Shown in pieces: positions 6,934-9,242 of a stretch of 9,242 bases of DNA; positions within the stretch are counted from its first letter, which is position 1, and each line of letters opens with the position of its first letter. Under the pieces are notes generated by a model, which did no database searches, was not told where the DNA came from, and saw only the letters and a list, made by a program, of their open reading frames with translations. Location: NCBI GenBank assembly GCA_902796985.1, contig CADBRC010000019.1, positions 1-9,242 of the forward strand. The letters are read 5' to 3'. A program made the position numbers and the translations under genes. The DNA is from an uncultured Spirochaetaceae bacterium. Lineage in GTDB: Bacteria > Spirochaetota > Spirochaetia > Treponematales > Treponemataceae.

Positions 6934-7157
6934 TTCATCCCGTCCAGTATGGATTTGAGGGATTTCAGTTCTTCAAGGGTCATTGTGATTCCTTTGCCCA
7001 TCTTCTCATGGTCGGGCGACCATGAACGGATGTCGTACTTTGCGGGGCGGTCCCCCCAGGAAACCAGGTTGAGCTCCAGCTTCCAGCCCCCCTTTCCCTC
7101 GGAAATCACCTTCCTGTCGTTGTTGTCCGCGAAGTCGAATTTGAAAGAATCTGCCAT
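6927..7157 (-). CDS. YdbC-like PC4-family single-stranded nucleic-acid-binding protein
   Basis: The 76-residue product matches the bacterial YdbC/PC4 (transcriptional coactivator p15) pattern. It starts MADSFKFDFADNN, has a central beta-rich stretch with WKLELNLVSWGDRPAKYDIR (27-46), then WSPDHEKMGKGITM (48-61), and ends in a short helix LEELKSLKSIL. Family members bind single-stranded DNA or RNA as dimers; the cellular role in bacteria is poorly known. The ATG at 7157 is preferred to the in-frame ATG at 7181 because AAGGAGG (7170-7176) lies upstream of it, at a rather long 12-base spacing, and because homologues begin at this point. It converges on the glycan operon with 13 bases between the stops and has its own promoter. 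YdbC proteins are best known from Firmicutes, so a spirochaete copy would be of interest. Confidence 0.85.
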   Translation of the reverse strand: MADSFKFDFADNNDRKVISEGKGGWKLELNLVSWGDRPAKYDIRSWSPDHEKMGKGITMTLEELKSLKSILDGMNL

Positions 7158-7169
7158 AAATTCGCGTTT

Positions 7170-7207
7170 CCTCCTTAACATTCTTTTGTTTGTGTTATAT
7201 CATAGCA
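7170..7207 (-). promoter_or_regulatory. Promoter -10 region and Shine-Dalgarno site for the YdbC-like gene
   Basis: On the minus strand TGCTATGAT (7199-7207) is an extended -10 with one mismatch. The predicted +1 near 7192 gives a leader of about 35 bases that includes a full AAGGAGG at 7170-7176. TATAAC at 7194-7199 is an overlapping alternative -10. No convincing -35 is seen. Confidence 0.45.
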
Positions 7208-7272
7208 TAAAAGCCAGCATAGTGGAAGTTTTAAACTGTAAAAAAGCTTCGATGAATGACCGACAATCTATG

Positions 7273-7281
7273 TGGTATTAT
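7273..7281 (+). promoter_or_regulatory. Extended -10 promoter for the lipoprotein/LysM operon
   Basis: TGGTATTAT is TGn followed by a -10 hexamer with one mismatch; no good -35 lies at 16-18 bases. The predicted +1 is near 7288, three bases before an ATG at 7291 and 15 before the ATG at 7303, so GGAGG (7294-7298) would be kept in the transcript. Confidence 0.45.
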
Positions 7282-7302
7282 AGTTAAAACATGGGAGGAA
7301 AA

Positions 7303-8493
7303 ATGACCAGGTTAAAGCGTCTTGCGCTCGTTCTTCTCGCGGCAAGTTCCCTGTTCCTAGTGGCATGTGGTTCTACTCCGAAAGATGATTCCAAAAATAG
7401 CGGAGGGGCAGGCTCTTCTTCGCAGTCACGCAGCGGTTCCGGTATCGATGGTGACGGTTCTGATTCTGATTCACGCAACGGCTTTGCCGACAGTGATGAC
7501 GACGGATACGGCAATGGTGAAGATGGTTCCGGCGGAGCCGGCGGCAGCGGCTCTGGTTCCGGCTGGGGCAGCGGTTCCGGATACGATGATGACGAGGATG
7601 AGGAGTTCGACGAGGATACTGCGAAGAACTATAACGCCCTCTTCAGAATGATAGAAAAGTCACGTGAGAAAGCGATCGATGCCGGAGCTGAGGATGATGA
7701 CGCAACGGCGGACTTCTTCAATGCGCTCGACGAGGAGTACCGCAGGCAGCGGGCTTTGGCCGAGTCTGAGGGAATCAATCCCGAGATGACCAACATCCTC
7801 CGGCAGATAAATGCGGCTTATGAGGGCCTCGCGCAGTACGAGGAGGCCAAGGCCAAGAAGAAGCTGATAGACGACAACGACTACGCCTCCAACAACCAGA
7901 GGGCCTACAACGAGGGTGCAGACCTGCTTGAGGAGCTTGAGGAAATCATGGCGGACAGCGACAGCATCTTTGAGGAGCTGAGGTCCGGCGAGTCCGATGT
8001 GGGCACCCAGTTCCTGAACAAGGCGACGAGGGCCAACACTGACTTCACCAATGTGCTCAAGGCGGCAGCCAACAACATGCGCACTGAGGCGTTCAAAGCC
8101 AAGAAGCAGGCTGACAGCGTCAAGGCGTCCGTCTCCCGCAAGGATGACTACGATGACGGCGTGTCCGAGTTCCGTGCCGGAGACTCCAACTACGTCACGG
8201 GCAGCGTCGATGAGTCCATCGAGAACTATACGAAGGCGAGGGACATCTTTGCCACTTTGTATAAGGAAGTTGCGGCCGCGCGTGCCGAGGCCCAGAAGAA
8301 GATAAGCGAAGCCAAGAAGAAGGTCAACCACGCCTGGGGTGTTGCTGACGAGGCTGACAAGACCGATCCGCTGACTGAGAAGATTGACGGAATCGAGGAT
8401 CATGATGCAAAGCTTCTGGAGGACGATGATTTCACTGATGCCGAGAACTCTTACGTCGAGATAGACGAGGAGCTGGATGGAGGTGACTTATGA
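7303..8493 (+). CDS. Acidic lipoprotein with Ser/Gly/Asp-rich linker and helical repeats, unknown function
   Basis: No named family is recognised. The 396-residue product has a lipoprotein signal: MTRLKR, a hydrophobic core, then lipobox LVAC with lipidated C22. Residues 23-105 are a disordered Ser/Gly/Asp linker ending in a run of Asp and Glu. From about 108 to the end it is predicted helical, with three weak repeats (about 179-252, 263-319 and 334-391). Each starts with an AKKK-like segment, continues to an Asp-rich turn, and ends in a helix such as DFTDAENSY (376-384). The same hairpin occurs in the next gene's product, resembling TPR-like or DUF4398-like repeats. ATG 7303 follows GGAGG by four bases; ATG 7291 would add four residues. 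The stop overlaps the next gene, so both proteins probably work together in the envelope. Which membrane it occupies, and its function, cannot be told. Confidence 0.85.
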   Translation: MTRLKRLALVLLAASSLFLVACGSTPKDDSKNSGGAGSSSQSRSGSGIDGDGSDSDSRNGFADSDDDGYGNGEDGSGGAGGSGSGSGWGSGSGYDDDEDEEFDEDTAKNYNALFRMIEKSREKAIDAGAEDDDATADFFNALDEEYRRQRALAESEGINPEMTNILRQINAAYEGLAQYEEAKAKKKLIDDNDYASNNQRAYNEGADLLEELEEIMADSDSIFEELRSGESDVGTQFLNKATRANTDFTNVLKAAANNMRTEAFKAKKQADSVKASVSRKDDYDDGVSEFRAGDSNYVTGSVDESIENYTKARDIFATLYKEVAAARAEAQKKISEAKKKVNHAWGVADEADKTDPLTEKIDGIEDHDAKLLEDDDFTDAENSYVEIDEELDGGDL

Positions 8494-9209
8494 TGAAGAA
8501 GCTTGCAAGCGTCATCCTGGCGTTGTTTGTTTCAGGGCTTTCCGCCTTCGCGGTTACGTACAGTTACAAGGACAATGTCTATCAGAAGCTGGCAGAGGAG
8601 TACGCTGTCAAGGCCGACAGGGCTTTGGATGCGGGCGACTATGACCTGGCTATAGAGTACTCGGAGAAGGCCGCAGAGAATGCTGCCCTTTCCGAAGAGT
8701 TCATCAGGAACATGCGGAAGCGGGCTGAGGCTGAGGCCCTGCTCGCAAAGGCCAAGGAGCGGCTGGACTACGCGCGCAAGATTGGCGCGGACGAAAACTA
8801 TCCGGTCGCTTTCAATGCCGCATCCGACTACTACGATGAGGCGGTGGATGCACTGGACAGCGAGGACTATGACAATGCCGCATACCTGGCGCAGAAGGTG
8901 CTCGACACCCTGTCCGGCATAAAGGGTCTGTACGGCTTGCCCAAGTTCTACATCGTACAGCCGTGGGAAGTCACGAGGGATTGTCTCTGGAACATCTCCG
9001 GACGCAGCTACGTCTACAACAACCCCTGGCTCTGGGAGAACCTCTACCATGCCAACAGGGAGAAGCTGCCGGATCCGGACAACCCCAACCTGATCCTGCC
9101 GGGCATGAAGCTGGAGATACCGTCCATCTCGGGCGAGTACCGCAGCGGAACCTACGACCCCAAGCAGACATACGACACATACAGCCCGAACTACAGCCAT
9201 AACAGGTAG
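8490..9209 (+). CDS. Secreted LysM-type protein with TPR-like helical repeats
   Basis: The 239-residue product has a Sec signal peptide (MMKKLASVILALFVSGLSAFA, cleavage likely after A21). Two helical hairpins follow: 33-66, with ALDAGDYDLAIEYSEKA (45-61), and about 85-141, with ALDSEDYDNAAYLAQKV (121-137); both resemble TPR units. A LysM-like module spans about 153-211, from FYIVQPWEVTRDCLWNISG (153-171) to NLILPGMKLEIP (200-211). It carries a Trp/Tyr-rich stretch in the middle (SYVYNNPWLWENLYHANRE, 173-191). The tail (212-239) is Tyr/Ser/Pro-rich. LysM modules usually bind peptidoglycan or other GlcNAc polymers, so a periplasmic wall-associated role is likely. ATG 8490 overlaps the lipoprotein stop (ATGA) with GGAGG (8479-8483) six bases upstream; ATG 8493 is equally plausible. 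No enzyme domain is seen, so a structural or scaffold role is the simplest guess. Confidence 0.88.
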   Translation: MMKKLASVILALFVSGLSAFAVTYSYKDNVYQKLAEEYAVKADRALDAGDYDLAIEYSEKAAENAALSEEFIRNMRKRAEAEALLAKAKERLDYARKIGADENYPVAFNAASDYYDEAVDALDSEDYDNAAYLAQKVLDTLSGIKGLYGLPKFYIVQPWEVTRDCLWNISGRSYVYNNPWLWENLYHANREKLPDPDNPNLILPGMKLEIPSISGEYRSGTYDPKQTYDTYSPNYSHNR

Positions 9210-9212
9210 TTT

Positions 9213-9229
9213 TTTGGGGTGTCCCCAAA
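9213..9229 (+). terminator. Hairpin after the LysM gene, possible terminator
   Basis: TTTGGGG (9213-9219) and CCCCAAA (9223-9229) form a perfect 7-bp stem with a TGT loop, four bases after the stop codon. A second CCCC at 9230-9233 can compete for the G-run. The tract after it (CCCCTTTATATGA) is a poor T-run, so intrinsic termination is uncertain, and the structure may continue beyond the window. Confidence 0.45.
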
Positions 9230-9242
9230 CCCCTTTATATGA

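Noticed and set aside
7660..8403. A 247-codon minus-strand frame opposite the lipoprotein with hydrophobic stretches
   Set aside because: The Leu/Val-rich look comes from the reverse complement of Asp/Glu/Lys-rich helical codons; no start signal is seen.

Overview
The window looks like part of a spirochaete chromosome, most likely a gut or rumen Treponema-type organism. This is an inference from three things: the character of a roughly 596-residue phospho-sugar mutase, a lipoprotein with a Ser/Gly/Asp-rich linker paired with a secreted LysM-type protein, and dense small operons. No rRNA or tRNA is present and no marker settles the species. Most genes are G+C-rich with G/C-ending codons. The partial gene at the left edge looks less G+C-rich.

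Layout. Bases 1-3014 hold a minus-strand operon, read right to left: a phosphoglucomutase/phosphomannomutase, a DnaQ-type DEDDh 3'-5' exonuclease whose start lies inside the end of the mutase gene, and the N-terminal 179 residues of a thiamine-diphosphate enzyme of the acetolactate-synthase fold that runs off the left edge. Bases 3015-3197 are a compact divergent control region with a tandem 23-bp repeat (about four copies) between two back-to-back promoters, both of which place the predicted transcript start almost on the start codon. Bases 3198-6913 are a tight plus-strand operon: a Wzm-type ABC-2 permease, a Wzt-type ATPase without the C-terminal carbohydrate-binding domain, and a 721-residue fusion of a GT4 and a GT2 glycosyltransferase. 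Bases 6927-7157 hold a small convergent gene for a YdbC/PC4-like single-strand nucleic-acid-binding protein. Bases 7303-9209 hold a two-gene envelope operon: an acidic lipoprotein and a LysM-type secreted protein that share the same helical-hairpin repeat. The last 33 bases contain a short perfect hairpin.

How the genes fit together. The left half reads as surface-glycan biology. The mutase supplies sugar-1-phosphate for nucleotide sugars, the TPP enzyme may modify a keto-sugar, the GT4-GT2 fusion would add two sugars, and the minimal ABC transporter would move the lipid-linked product across the inner membrane. The right-hand pair would sit in the envelope, one protein lipid-anchored and one with a probable peptidoglycan-binding module. 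The least familiar parts are that lipoprotein/LysM pair and the repeat-bearing divergent promoter region.
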